This document shows, piece by piece, positions 23,581-34,824 of a stretch of DNA of 64,000 bases. Every line of letters begins with the position of its first letter. Positions within the stretch are counted from its first letter, which is position 1. The translations under genes and the position numbers were made by a program. Where the stretch lies: the NCBI GenBank assembly GCA_012656075.1, contig JAAKBF010000233.1:372001-436000 (forward strand), written 5' to 3'. The stretch is from Phytophthora hibernalis. Lineage: Eukaryota > Oomycota > Peronosporomycetes > Peronosporales > Peronosporaceae. The notes under the pieces are model-generated. The model ran no database searches, was not told the DNA's origin, and saw nothing but the letters and a program-made list of their open reading frames with translations.

Positions 23581-25221
23581 TTAGGCATCGCCACCCGCTG
23601 CTTCTGCTGCTTCCACTGCCGCCGCTGCAGCTTCATCTTCTGCCTGTTGCGCCTGATCTGCCATTGCAGTAACGTTCTCAGCGCGTGCAATTACGGCGAG
23701 ACCCCATACATAGAAGCACGAGGCCACGGGGCTTGCGGAATCAATATCAACCTTGAGATTTCGGTAAGTACTTGCTTGGCCTGCGAGACGACAGCAGCGT
23801 TTGCTGACAGAGCATTCCGAACAGCACGAAGTCCGTTAGCGCTCATGCTGTCTGCTTCTGCCAAACTTATCATAATCGTTAACGACGCCTCAAAGGTGTG
23901 CAAACACGCTTTCAGCATAGCTTCTCCAAGAAGCGGAGAAATTTTGTCCCAACTCGGCTGATTCGTAGCAGGGTTGTACAGCTCTCGCTTCGAATACCCA
24001 AGAAGTTCTAGTACGGTTGCAAAGGTGGTCAATACCAGCGGCTTAAAAGGCACTACTCGGTTGGACGCGAGCGACAAGGTAGGAATGTGTGACACCAGAA
24101 GCGTAGTCAAAATGCTAGGCGCAGCTCAGCCTCCTTTGCAGCCCGTTGCTGCTGAGCCGTTTCGGTCAGCTCTTCGCCTTCCACGGGAGCTGGCAGCTGT
24201 GTAGCTAGGTTTTCTTCCTGGACAGCTACTTGTGCGGCGAACGCCACCAAGAACTCGCGCAATAGTGGGTCATCGCTGGAAACACGTCGTTCATAATCCT
24301 TCATGTACAATGAGCGCTCTTTCTCTTCAAGCGTGGTGAGAAACGTTTCCGTAGCGTGACGGAATCGATCAATCTCCTTCTTGGTGAACGCTCGTGCCTG
24401 ACCCAAGGTGTCAATGGAGAAGACCAGCCACTGCTCCAGGACATTTGGTTCCTCTGGGTTGCTCTCATTGAGCACGTCGACATGCAAGTAGCTTTTGTAC
24501 TGGCCTGCACGGGTAAGAAGAGCTCCCAGCTTGGGCACCCCGAAGAACTTGACTCTCGGCTCACGAAGCACGTTTTCCACATGCACAAACTTGGGTGGGG
24601 CGGCTGGGAGTGGATTGCCCTCGACATCAACCGCAGGGCTTCCATCCTCCCCAACAGGAGCGACATCCTTAAAGACGTCAAATACAATACCCACACCACG
24701 ACGGACTTCTTCATCATCTCCGTCCGTTTGTTGTGTTACGAACTTGTCGACGACACGCGATTCTGAATTCTTGGAGCTCGCCACGAAGTGGACGACGTTG
24801 TTCCCTTGCGGGTCCACACACTTGCGGCCAACATAGGCTTCTTCTGCATCCAACGTCGAGCAGATCCACTCGAGAAACTTCTGAAACACGATCGCCGCGC
24901 TCGGCTCATTATGGAGCCCCGCCGTGACTTGTTGCTCCTCCTCCAGTAGCTGCTCCCACGCCAATTGCTGCTGCTGGTCCGACGCCCCCACCAATGCGCG
25001 TCTTCTAAAGGAGACACAAACCCAGACTTCTGCTGTTGTTCCTTCCGCTTCTGGAGCTGCTGCTGCGCCTCCACGTTGGCCACGTGCTTGAGCAGGTAGT
25101 GACCCAGGAAATCCACGGGGTCTTCTGGCTGCATAATCGCCAGTTGCGCCATCGCCGCCGTTAACGGTGCACCCACCGCCGTGCGCAGATACGCATGGTC
25201 GAGCTCAAAGTTGCTCGCCAT
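23581..25221 (-). CDS. DPY30-motif protein, probable axonemal/flagellar
   Basis: Start ATG at 25221 (MASNFELDHAYLRT). A DPY30 docking motif lies at residues about 30-60 (DPVDFLGHYLLKHVANVE), followed by a glutamine-rich helix and a large central domain of unknown fold (VVHFVASSKN, FVHVENVLREP, QYKSYLHVDVL). An alanine/glutamate-rich tail ends the protein (EAAAAAVEAAEAAGG). DPY30 motifs dimerise and bind amphipathic helices in histone methyltransferase complexes and in radial-spoke and other axonemal complexes. The long multidomain form here fits an axonemal component better than the 100-residue nuclear DPY30, but this is inference. Three single-base losses (near 25000, 24113 and 23752) must be corrected; the span then equals exactly 548 codons. 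It is transcribed divergently from the DAM1-like gene across a 368 bp gap. Confidence 0.75.
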
Positions 25222-25589
25222 CCCGAAGATCAATGCAATCGCGAAGCGACGCGTCTTTTCGGCAAAGTACTGCAGCTTATAACGTATCCCACCAGAGGTA
25301 CGTACCTTAGATAATTTAAATGAGGTGGTGAGCGCGTGAGATTTTTAATTAGGGCTAGGCGGCGAGTGGTGCCCCCTTTTTTGTCTTTCCTCCGGATCCC
25401 CACTCCATAGGGCAATTTATAGATCAGTACTCTTTTAAATTATATAAATTTACAAATGAAGAATTTGATACTCTGTTAGTTTATATAAAAATTGGCGTTT
25501 GGGAATCCGAGAATTCGCGGTACTTTTTTAAAGTATTTTAAATACTTAAAAAAGCTATGTTTTTACAGCTCGTCAATTAGCAAGCCAGC
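25222..25589. promoter_or_regulatory. AT-rich divergent intergenic region between DPY30-type and DAM1-like genes
   Basis: This 368 bp interval separates the start codons of two divergent genes and so must hold both promoters. It is much more AT-rich than the flanking genes. An imperfect hairpin lies at 25523-25554, with arms CTTTTTTAAAGTATTT and AAATACTTAAAAAAG. No recognised transcription-factor site was identified. Confidence 0.45.
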
Positions 25590-26467
25590 ATGACGGACCC
25601 TCTCATCGCGCCGTTCGCCCAGCTGTGCGGGGCGCTGCGCGGGCTCCAGACGCAGGTGGAGCAACTGGCGCGCGTGCACGAGGCGGTGGACGACTTCAAC
25701 TCGGCGTTCGGCGCCTTCCAGGGGGCCATGGCGCTGCACGCGTCGTGTCTGTCGTACCCCAAGACGGCGCCTCCCATCCACCGCAACTCGCAACCGAAGG
25801 ACAAGCAGCCGCCGCCAGGGACGAGCATTCCGACGTCCAGTGCCTCCCAGATGTCGCCCATTGAGATCGACGTCCAGACGAAGCCGGCGGCCAAGAACAA
25901 GGCTAAGGACAGCAGGAAGGTCAAGGGGGAGGCGAGTATAGGGACCAAACGACGCAGGAAGGAGCCTCAGAATAATACCAAGAAGAGACGCAAGACGCCC
26001 ACGCAACCGGCGTGGACGTGGGAGCGTCGTACGTGGCGGAAATTGAGAGGAAGAAGGACGGGGACTGATTGGTATTTGGTGCAGACATTCAAGAGAAGAT
26101 CCCGCGCAAGTATCAGAGCCCCACGGAGCTCAAGAAGCTTGAGAACATTGTGCTCTACCTCAAGAACCGACACTGTGCCATGTACGGCAAGTGCTGTGCT
26201 TTGATGGAGTGGGTGCTATTGCTAACGTGTGATGAGGACAGTTCTATTACCGACTTGGTCAAGCACAGCGGGCTGCCTGTGATCCGGTGCAAGGAGATTC
26301 TGCAGACGCTCATGAAACTCGACATCGTCCAACGCGAACGCGAAAAATCGGTACGCCCTGTGCACTTGTCGAATTCTGTTCTGTGGAGCAATCAATGCTT
26401 GGGAGCTCACAACTCGCATTGTTGATACGTACAGGGTTTCCTTTACAGCTTTGGCTCTTCGAACTAG
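25590..26467 (+). CDS. DAM1: DAM1-like DASH/DAM1 complex subunit with C-terminal winged-helix-like extension
   Basis: Three exons, 25590-26028, 26085-26350 and 26435-26467, are joined by GT-AG introns of 56 and 84 bp. They total 738 nt, or 245 aa, with no frame break. Residues 1-57 match the Dam1 signature of an outer-kinetochore microtubule coupler: FAQLCGALRGLQTQVEQL, then VDDFNSAFGAFQGAM and ALHASCLSYP. In fungi Dam1 is a subunit of the ring complex that follows depolymerising microtubule ends, regulated by Aurora kinase; oomycete versions are less studied. A lysine-rich linker (TKRRRKEPQNNTKKRRK) could be a nuclear signal. The last 120 residues (ITDLVKHSGLPVIRCKEIL, VQREREKSGFLY) look like a winged helix. 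That tail is not part of canonical Dam1. Confidence 0.75.
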
Positions 26468-26640
26468 AGCCAACGCTGGCTTATCACAATGCGCGGCTTG
26501 CTCCGTTTTTTACCAGCGGTTGAGGTGCTGGGCAATGGGGCCTCAATTTTGTGTCTTTATATCGCGTGCCGATGCCGTATTTATCCAATTTTCGCACTTG
26601 AAATGCGTTAAGTTCTCACTTGATCCAGTTGCTGCTTTCT

Positions 26641-29600
26641 TCACTTCAGTTCCGAGTCGTCTTTTGTCTCCCATCGTTCATTCATGCTCTCTTCCAGAGC
26701 CATATCGTCTCGTGAAAACCGCGGCGGTCGAGCCGACGCTAAAGGTGACGTCTCGGGAGTTTTGTGCACACCCACGCCCGGGCCGTTTGTGCCCCCACCG
26801 TCCCGCACAACATCGGCAAAGCTTAATGACAAGCTCATTGACCGTTCACTGTTCTTCCGGCTCAGGACTTTTGCAGTATACTGGCCGTGAATCTGCTTCA
26901 GAGAGGATTGTCGCTGTGGCTGCCGACCGTACTCCGTGAAGCCCTGAAGACGCGCCTGCACTTGACTGTCACCGTTATGGTTCTGCGGAACAAGCCGCGG
27001 ACTACCAACGTGCCTTTTCCTATGACTTGCTGTTGACGTTGCAGAGCGTGTTGTTAGCTTCTCACTCTCGCTCTCACTGTGTCGTCGCGAGCTTGGTTCG
27101 TTTCGGTACGCGCTCACACTGCGCGGCTGCGCACTTCCCACGTGATGGTATGCCGGTTGCGGTGGCTGGTGGTGGTGATACACGTACTGCTGTTGCTGGT
27201 TGTACGGGTGGAAAGCATACGGGTGTTCCACAGCACCAATGTACGGCGGCGTGACTCAACTGTTGCAGAGGTAGCAACGTCAGGCTTTGCATTTACAGGT
27301 GCGCATGTACCCAACACGGCCCGTAAGATATTGTCGGGATGGAGCCCAACACCAGCCACTAACCCCATGCGGTTTTCCGCTATTACCATCGGATCTCGTG
27401 ATGCAGCAAGCAGAGCAAGATGAGCAGCCGAGAATGCGCGCCGAATTTGCATGATACGGAAGCAGTTCCTCCCCACGTTGTTGCTTGGACAAAGTGGGTC
27501 CTCGATAAACACCGGATCGAACTTGTGTGGATCATACGTCTGTTGCTGTAGCTGCTGATAATCCAAGAGACCTGTTGCGGCATCCATTCCATCCAGCACC
27601 CTGGAAGCTGGTAGATCCAATGACGAGCGATATCCGTACCGCCGGAAGCCTTGAGCACTGACTGCTTCAGCATTCGGTGATAGAGACTGCATGTGGGGCT
27701 GCGGGGGCATTTGCCAATGCTGGGCATAACCATATTGACTGGTTCGATCATCGACTGCGGCGTCATCTGCTGCATATTGGTATGGCTGAGGTTGATGCGG
27801 CATTTGGTGCGGGTCACCCATACCCGATGCAGGCCCTCCCGCCATGAAGGTGCTTTCACGATTCAGAAAGCAACGAGACGCGACACTGATGCCTGTCGTG
27901 CGTGGATCGAAGCGGTTGCCGTAAAATTCCAAAAATCCCATGAGCATAAGGCCGAAGTCCGCCACGCCAGCCTGCACAGTCGAGAGGCTGTGTTGGACAG
28001 CGCGGGATGCGTTCGCAAAACCATTCGGCATGGTGTCGCTGTGCTCCTGGAGGTAGCGCGCCACTAGCAGCAACAATGCATATGATGAAAGCCCGCCCGA
28101 ATAAGCAACTGCCAAGCCGCGTTCAATGGCGAAGCTTTTCAAAACAAGCATCATCGGTGCTAGCGGTGGGAACTCATGCAGCAGCGCAAGCACCACATCA
28201 TTTGTGGCCAGACCATTATGACCAGGACCTTCGAACGAGATATCGAGTCGCACATTATACGGCGGGGCTGTGAGCAACGTGATAATCGGGACAGCAGCAT
28301 GTGGTAGTGTCTTGACGGAGTCACGCACAACCCAGGGCTCTTGTTTTAGCTTGCGCGCAAGATTCTGCTGCCACGTCTCCTTAATGGCATTTCGGCCTTC
28401 CAACACTCCAGCAGCATCAGCAGGTGCATCACGGCGCACCTTTGGCAGGCAGATCACGAGGTCAACATCACTTGATGGGAGAACAAGCCGTGTTACATGC
28501 GACCCGTACGGGCGCACCTGGGCACGTGGCCATAGCGACTGCACTGTAGCCGTGCACAAACGTTGAGTAGCAAGCTGGGCAGGAAGACGAGCATCACTGT
28601 CTGCTTGTAGCTGCGCAGCGAACTCACACAGGTCCCAGTGCAGCTTACTTCGTGGTGGAAGCACTGACAGTGGAACCGATACAAACGGACCCAGTACAGA
28701 GTTTGTTGTCGTGTAAGGCTCTGGAAACGGAGGTGCTGCTGTAGGTGGACTATCAACCTGTTGATCCAGAGATGATGGAGCTGGTGAAAAAGGAGCCGGA
28801 GGGGAGCCGCACGAGCTTGCATTGCCTAAAGACGAATCGTCCAATCCACCAGTATTTGCAGCAATGGAAGCTTGCTGGAGTTGTAGCCCTTGGATATCGT
28901 TTTCGATGTTGTGCAATTGCGCCGTCAAAGTATTCACAGTTTGCCTCAACGTAGTGATTTCCGAAGTTGCAGTGGCAGCTTGCTCATCCATGACCTACAT
29001 GTACAGTTAAACATACAGTCGCCGTAAGAAAAAAATGAGCCATGCAGGGTATGTTTGCTGGTCTAAACGTCCGCCCACCTTGGTCTTCTCAGCAAATTTT
29101 TCCTCCAGCTGGAAAATCCTCTCCAAAGCAACAGAGATTTTGGCAATTGCATCTCCATCAGCAGTTTGGACTGGTGAGTTCACTTGTGTAGGTACGCAGT
29201 GGTGCTCGCTTTGACGAGCATCATCGCCTTCCTCGGCTGCCTCACTGCCTTTACTTTGAAGACTAGCAGCACGGTGGCATGCGCACTTGCAGCAGTGAGC
29301 GCATTCTTCCACGTATCACTCTTTCCAGTTGCCGACGCCCCAACACATCTTTTCGGACTCCCACAAATACCTGAGCGCCCTTCCCTGCGAGCATCATGCT
29401 CTTCAGCGATCTCCTCTTCGTCTTCCTCATGGGCATAATTGAATGGCCATGGGCGTCGACGACGTTTAAGAGCGCGTTGGCGATCGAAGAAACCACCTTC
29501 ACGATACAAAAATCGGACTCAGTGTCGCTGTCTGCAGCGCTCAAATTGCCATCACCATGCTCTCGTATCGACGCGACAGTCAAGGCCTGCCTTTCATGAT

Positions 29601-32166
29601 CAGTCACTTGGGAGACCCACGCCGGCTCACATCCATCCCAGCTATCTTGGAGAACGAGGCGAGCGAATATTTTTCGTTGACCCCGATAACCTCGCATTCG
29701 CAAAACGAGAGGAAGCTGATGATGTTGAAGACGACGATGACGGTGGGGGAGGTGGGTCTAATCCTGCGGCTCCAGGAGCAGTTGACGGGCCACTCCTATC
29801 AGAAATACTTACATCTGGTGCCTTGAATTGCCAGTGATTGAAATGCCAATCAAGCGCAGGAGTAGCGGAAACGTTACGCTGCGCAGAAGTCTGCAATGAG
29901 AAGACGGACGGCAGGTACCATTCGAAATTTGACGCCTCTGAAGTTGCAGACGTCTCGTGGGCCGCAGTTCCTGAGGCTTCTGAGGATGCTTGATTTCCTT
30001 CATGGTCATCATCATCACAATCAATGCTTCGACGGGGTGGACGAGGAGGTGGCTGCAAATGGTGGTCCCGGGGTGCCAATGACAGGAAAAAGGATTAGTT
30101 GACGAAGAGTAGAGCGAATGTGACCCAAACGTCGGTAGTGGCAGTGCAGACGCGGATGAAATCGAGGAGGCCGCTGTCCCAGGCGAACCAACATTTGAGA
30201 AGAAGCTTAACAGTGGCCCGTCACCATGTGTGCTGCTGCTGTCGCTACCGCTATCGAGTAGATGAGGTCTTTCATGCTGAGAGGGAGAGGAGTCCGAGCC
30301 GGCAGTTGCCGCGCTGTGTTCACCACTATCACCATCATCACTCGTTTGGTGGCGGTGACGCTTTTCTGACGTAGTAGAGCCGAGCTTCGTAGGTGTTTGA
30401 GGTGAGGTAATAGACAATCGGCTACCGTCAATATAATTTCCGGGCCCTGCTTTCTTTTCTTCGACTTCTTCTTTTTCCTCTTTTGTCTTGAATGGGCATT
30501 ATCTGTTGTGCTGCGTTCAGATTTGGCGCTCCATCCACCTGGTGCCAACTGGCCGTCGTCAATTGCCGAGTCAATTACGTTTTGAAGAACCTGGTCCACA
30601 CACGCAATTGTCTCTTCTTGTTTCCTGCGGAAATGCTCTCCAAGCTCACGCAAGACACTCGTAAATTGTGCTTGCTGAGCTGCGCGGCTTTCACTTTCAC
30701 GACGTCGCTGTTTCAGCACCTTCTTACGACTTGCACGCCGTCGCTGGGAGTGGTTGGCGTTTCTAGTCTTGGCATCGTTTGGATCGTCTGCAATACTAAC
30801 GCCGTCGGCTAGTGACGAATTTACAGAGACCGATGTAGACACTTCATCTTCTCTTGAGAGTTTTTCACAAAGTAGCAACGAGCACTGTTCTTGAAGATAC
30901 TCCGCAAGCAACAACTTTATCACGGATGCTTGAGGAAACGCGACCGCGTCTTCGAAAGCGCACGTAAAGTATGAATCGACCGATAGGGCTCGATCCAAGT
31001 CATGGTGAGCTTGCTGATAAATGTGCAATACGCTCATAAGATCTTCTAAGGATGACCGTGCTGCGTGAAATGTTGCGGCCTCGGTGGCACGAGTCGACAC
31101 CAATTGTTTCAGATCACGCAGATGCGCCATTGTTTTAGCACCAAGCAGTTTCAGTGCTGCATGCTGCTGATCAACACTTGCATTTTCCCATTCGTGTACC
31201 AAATACAGCTTGGATGCAAGGCCCCGTAGAGGGATTTTAGCGTTCATATCCTTTGTGTGCTGTTTCCAGTTCGCCCAGATATTAAGTTCCTAACGAGTTG
31301 CATGATGTACGAGGTCAGATTCAAACCCACGACAAATGCACAAGCTCGTACGCACAATTTGGTTGACGAACAGCGCTTGCAGTGAATAGTACCCCTGCTC
31401 CTTCAACCACTGCACACATATACACCAGAATACAAGTATTAGTCTCTCTTCTTCTCTATATCCACAACTCATCGCCACAATTTGCACCTTTGTTTCGCCC
31501 CACACGCGATGCTTCAACACCGTCTCGGACGGACACTCCACCAGGAACCCTCCCTGCGTTATCTCCTCCATCACCTCCACAAGCTCCGTAGCCCCTATTC
31601 CATCTTTCTTGTCCTCTGACTGGAAAAACTCCATGGAGAGTGCCACTGTATCGCACGACTGCAGCGTATTAAGCACGCGCAGGCCACGCAGCAGCTTCCG
31701 ACTGCATTCCTCGTACTCTCTCGTATGAAAACTGCTTATCACATCTCCGTCCGCCGCTCGCACCACCGGCCGCTTCACAAATTCCCTGAAAACTCACAAC
31801 AATCAGCAAAACAACCACAACGTACACTTCAATGATCTAAACTTCCACCTCGGAGCGCTTCTCAGCGGCGTCTTGGTCGCCACGCGCTTGCTCTGAGCTG
31901 CACAAGTGCCAACAACTGTCATTGGCAGCAGCTGGAACTCGTGCACACGACAACTGCCGCCCCGAGAGCGCGCCGCCATGTGCAGCAGCGTCTTGACGAA
32001 GCCCACGTCCTCCACGCAGCACAGAGACGCCAGTTCCTCGCCCTTCAAGCTGCGCAGCCGATCATTGCGCGCTTCTCCCGTTGCCGCCCTGACGCCTGCG
32101 CAGCGTCATCGCCAGCTCTCCGAGCGCACGGACGAGCGCCTCAGCGTCGCTACTCGTGCTCGCCAT
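26641..32166 (-). CDS. Very long protein ending in a TRF4/TENT-type nucleotidyltransferase
   Basis: Start ATG at 32166 (MASTSSDAEALVRAL). Supported introns are 31827-31786 (42 bp), about 31489-31412 (78 bp), about 31354-31289 (66 bp, GTGCGT donor) and 29078-28995 (84 bp, phase 0). The N-terminal third is a helical region of unknown family (SLCCVEDVGFVKTLL, IWANWKQHTKDM), then basic and serine-rich linkers and a cysteine-rich patch (ECAHCCKCACH). A coiled coil crosses the last intron (LEEKFAEKTK joined to VMDEQAATA). The C-terminal third has the noncanonical poly(A) polymerase core: GSHVTRLVLPSSDVDLVI with the catalytic aspartates, and YSGGLSSYALLLLV of the PAP-associated domain. It probably adds 3' tails to RNAs for surveillance. 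Several frame changes (near 32075, 30430, 30070, 29700, 29510 and 27245) are unresolved. If the coiled-coil intron is wrong, the transferase starts at 28991. Confidence 0.65.
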
Positions 32167-32199
32167 GGTTGAATTGGTCAACTGGACGTTTTGAGCTCT

Positions 32200-32214
32200 T
32201 TTTATCCAATGAGA
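32200..32214 (-). promoter_or_regulatory. Initiator-like element upstream of the long TENT gene
   Basis: On the minus strand the sequence CTCTCATTGGATAAA lies about 34-48 bases before the ATG at 32166. Oomycete core promoters commonly contain an initiator of YCAYTYY type a few tens of bases before the start codon. A nearly identical string precedes ZNHIT2 at 60136-60152, which supports the call. Confidence 0.4.
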
Positions 32215-32336
32215 GATGGGTACGCTTTCGGTTTTAACTAATGATACCTGTACACTGAGACAGTCAACTTCAACATGCACTATGCACTTTTGGTGTGGGG
32301 TTTATAGTTATAGTTTGCATTTATACTTTTGTGCCT

Positions 32337-33819
32337 TTAGACGATGAGGTGCATTTGCTGCAGTAGACTAAGAGCGCTCACGACGGTCATGACGACAGCC
32401 ATGAGCATGGCGATGGCCTGGCTGGATCGGTGGTGCTGCCCGCCAAGACGGAAGATGAAGAACGCCGGGAGTATAAAGCAGATCGTTGGGTTGGTCGTAG
32501 CGCCCAGCACGCCGAGCACGGACGCGATGTCGCCCGATCCTAGCGCTACTAGAAGCGCTGCGAGTACGAGAAACAGCGACAGTCCTGCGTGACGCACCAG
32601 ATCCAGTTGACGGTTGGCTAGCAGCGCCTCACGGATGTTGTCTCGAAGCGTGTGGACGAACAGCGGCACGGTGAGGATGAGGGCGATACTGAAGCCCAAG
32701 CACCCTGCAATCACCGCGCCATCGCCGTGGTAGTTGTTCTTGAGGAAGTTGGACCGCGTGGCTTCGCCGAAAGTGAGCACTACGAAGAAACCGCACAGTG
32801 AGTACACGGTCGTCGCGATGCCGATGCTTCGGTTCATGACCTTGTACATGCGTCTGCTGGACCGACGCTTGAGCACCAAATAGATGGGGAGGACATTCGG
32901 ATGGCACGTGTATGAGAACACCACGAGCGGCACCGCGCGCAGCAAGTGACTGAGCCGCCAGTCGAACAGCGGCAGGTGACTGAACTGGTACGCGATCGTC
33001 GGGGCAAGTCCTTCATGCACGAACTGGAAGTACTTGATCACGATCACCAACGCCATGAACACGATACACACAATAGAAAACAGCGACGAAAACCTCAGCG
33101 ACTCGAGACTGCGCAGTAGCGACAGCGGGAGCACCAGCAACCCCGTGAGCATCAAGATGAGCATCTGTCGATCAGGAAGATGCTCTGACTCGAACTGCCC
33201 AAGAACGTCCTCAGCGCCAACTGGACGAGCTCTGCACTGCCCACCAAGTAGCCAATGCTCGTGCCGAAGAGGTTCATGCATACCACGAGCTGCGTAAAGC
33301 CCGCGAGCTTGCGGCCTCCGTGGCCGACGCCAAGTCCATGTACGACCGCGCCTGGCCCAGATCCGAGCACTCGAGCAGCAGTCGCAGCGTGAAGTTTGTG
33401 GAGATTGCTCCCAATACAATGAGCGAGATGCCCAGCATCAGTCCGGCCTGTTGCACGGCGTAGGGCAACGCCAAGACGCCGGCGCCTACAATTGCGACGG
33501 TCATAGTGAACATGGATCCTTTCACTGCATCAAAGCATCAACACCATAGCAAGTGAGTGACTGATGTCCAGTATTTAGTGCGTGCAATAGCCTGTAGACA
33601 GTCACCTGATCCTGGCTGGACCTTCTCCATCAGGTACGTCTGGAAGAAGCCTCCGCGCTTGCCGAGTCGCTGCTGCTGGCGGAAGAAATCGTCCTCGAAC
33701 ACGAGCGTCTCGCGCTCCGAGATGAGCTCGAAGTCGTCGGTGAACGGGGCGGCGGGTGCAGTGTCGCCCTCTAGCAGACGCGCCGACATGTCGTCCGGGT
33801 CATCCCCAAATGCCATCAT
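32337..33819 (-). CDS. Amino-acid/auxin permease-family (AAAP) transporter
   Basis: Exon 1 is 33819-33606 and exon 2 is 33524-32337, joined across an 81 bp intron. The start is the ATG at 33819 (MMAFGDDPDD). A cytosolic acidic N-terminus of about 70 residues precedes roughly 11 hydrophobic spans. The first has the family signature VAIVGAGVLALPYA; later ones include GLLVLPLSLLRSLESL, VVFSYTCHPNVLPIYL and a C-terminal FILPAFFIFRLG. SLC36/38-like AAAP carriers import neutral amino acids using H+ or Na+ gradients at plasma or vacuolar membranes; the substrate cannot be set from sequence. Two missing bases (near 33320 and 33205) interrupt the frame between spans 2 and 4; with them the coding length is exactly 468 codons (467 aa). 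Confidence 0.85.
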
Positions 33820-34000
33820 CGTGATCCGATCTGAGAATGGCACTCAATGCGGGGGAAGAGTCACTAATGCGGGGCATATTCACAAATGGATACATTTCGG
33901 AAGGTGTCAAGTTGATCAGCAACTTCAACAAAACTTGTTAGTGTATGATGTAAGTTATCACAAAATACAAGTTTGAATACATGTAGCTAGACTTCATTAT

Positions 34001-34638
34001 TTATTGGCCTCGATTCGGCGACCCAATAAATATGACATTGCATTGTTCCAAACCCTGCGAACAGCTCAAATCGTCCTTCTTCATTTTCGATCCTTTCATT
34101 GCCTGTGCACCGCTCGCCGCACTGCAGCGTTCAGCATCGGGTCCTGATTCGTCTTTACGAGCACGTGGTGGCCCTTGGTCTGTTTTGCAGCTTGTACGCG
34201 GCACCTTCACAGGACTTAGGTCGAGACGAAGAGGCTTCTGCCACCCCGCAGTTATTTTACTTGAGCATTGAGAAGAATCTTGGCCGGGTTTCTCGTTGTA
34301 GAAATCCGCGAAGACATCGAAAGTCCTCTTCGTTAGTTCAACACGCCCGGGTGCGTCATTCGGTTGCATTGCAGCTTCTGCACCTGGCGACCCAGTTCAA
34401 ACCACGCGAGTGCGCCACTAGACTTCCGTCGTTCGTCAAATTCACGTACGAACCTGTAGGACGACCTAAGGCTGTTGGCCTTTACAACTACAGCATCCCG
34501 CGTTCTCGTCGTTGTGCCACTGCAGCGGCGGATAAACTCCGCGTATAGCTGGTCTTTGGTGGGTTTGCAGCCGCCGGCGTCCACTCGCCCGTACGCGAGG
34601 GCTAGACAGCACTCTTCGTGTTCGTTCCAGCTCGCCAT
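34001..34638 (-). CDS. Small Myb/SANT-like DNA-binding protein
   Basis: Start ATG at 34638 (MASWNEHEECCLALAYG). Residues 1-75 form a tryptophan-anchored helical module resembling a MADF/SANT-like DNA-binding domain (WNEHEECCLALAYGRV, YAEFIRRCSG, LRSSYRFVREFDER). The frame shifts near 34375; the downstream frame continues coherently (RVELTKRTFDVFADFYNEKP) into a lysine/serine-rich tail ending at 34001. Many oomycete SANT-like genes are domesticated or transposon-borne, so a mobile origin is possible, but no transposase lies next to this one. Its target and function are unknown. It sits 187 bp downstream of the mitochondrial IF-2 gene on the same strand. Confidence 0.6.
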
Positions 34639-34824
34639 TTCCTCTCAGCGAAAAAGCACAACTGATGCCAGTCCTTGTGCTGCAAAATCTCGCTTCAACC
34701 TAACTGCCACATGACATCCACGAAATTGTCTTACTGCCGAACACTTTCGCACAGCTTCCTCGCCCCAATTTTAAAATCTTTTGGCAAAAGGCACAGCAGT
34801 AGTATGGCGGTAGTGTCATTATTC

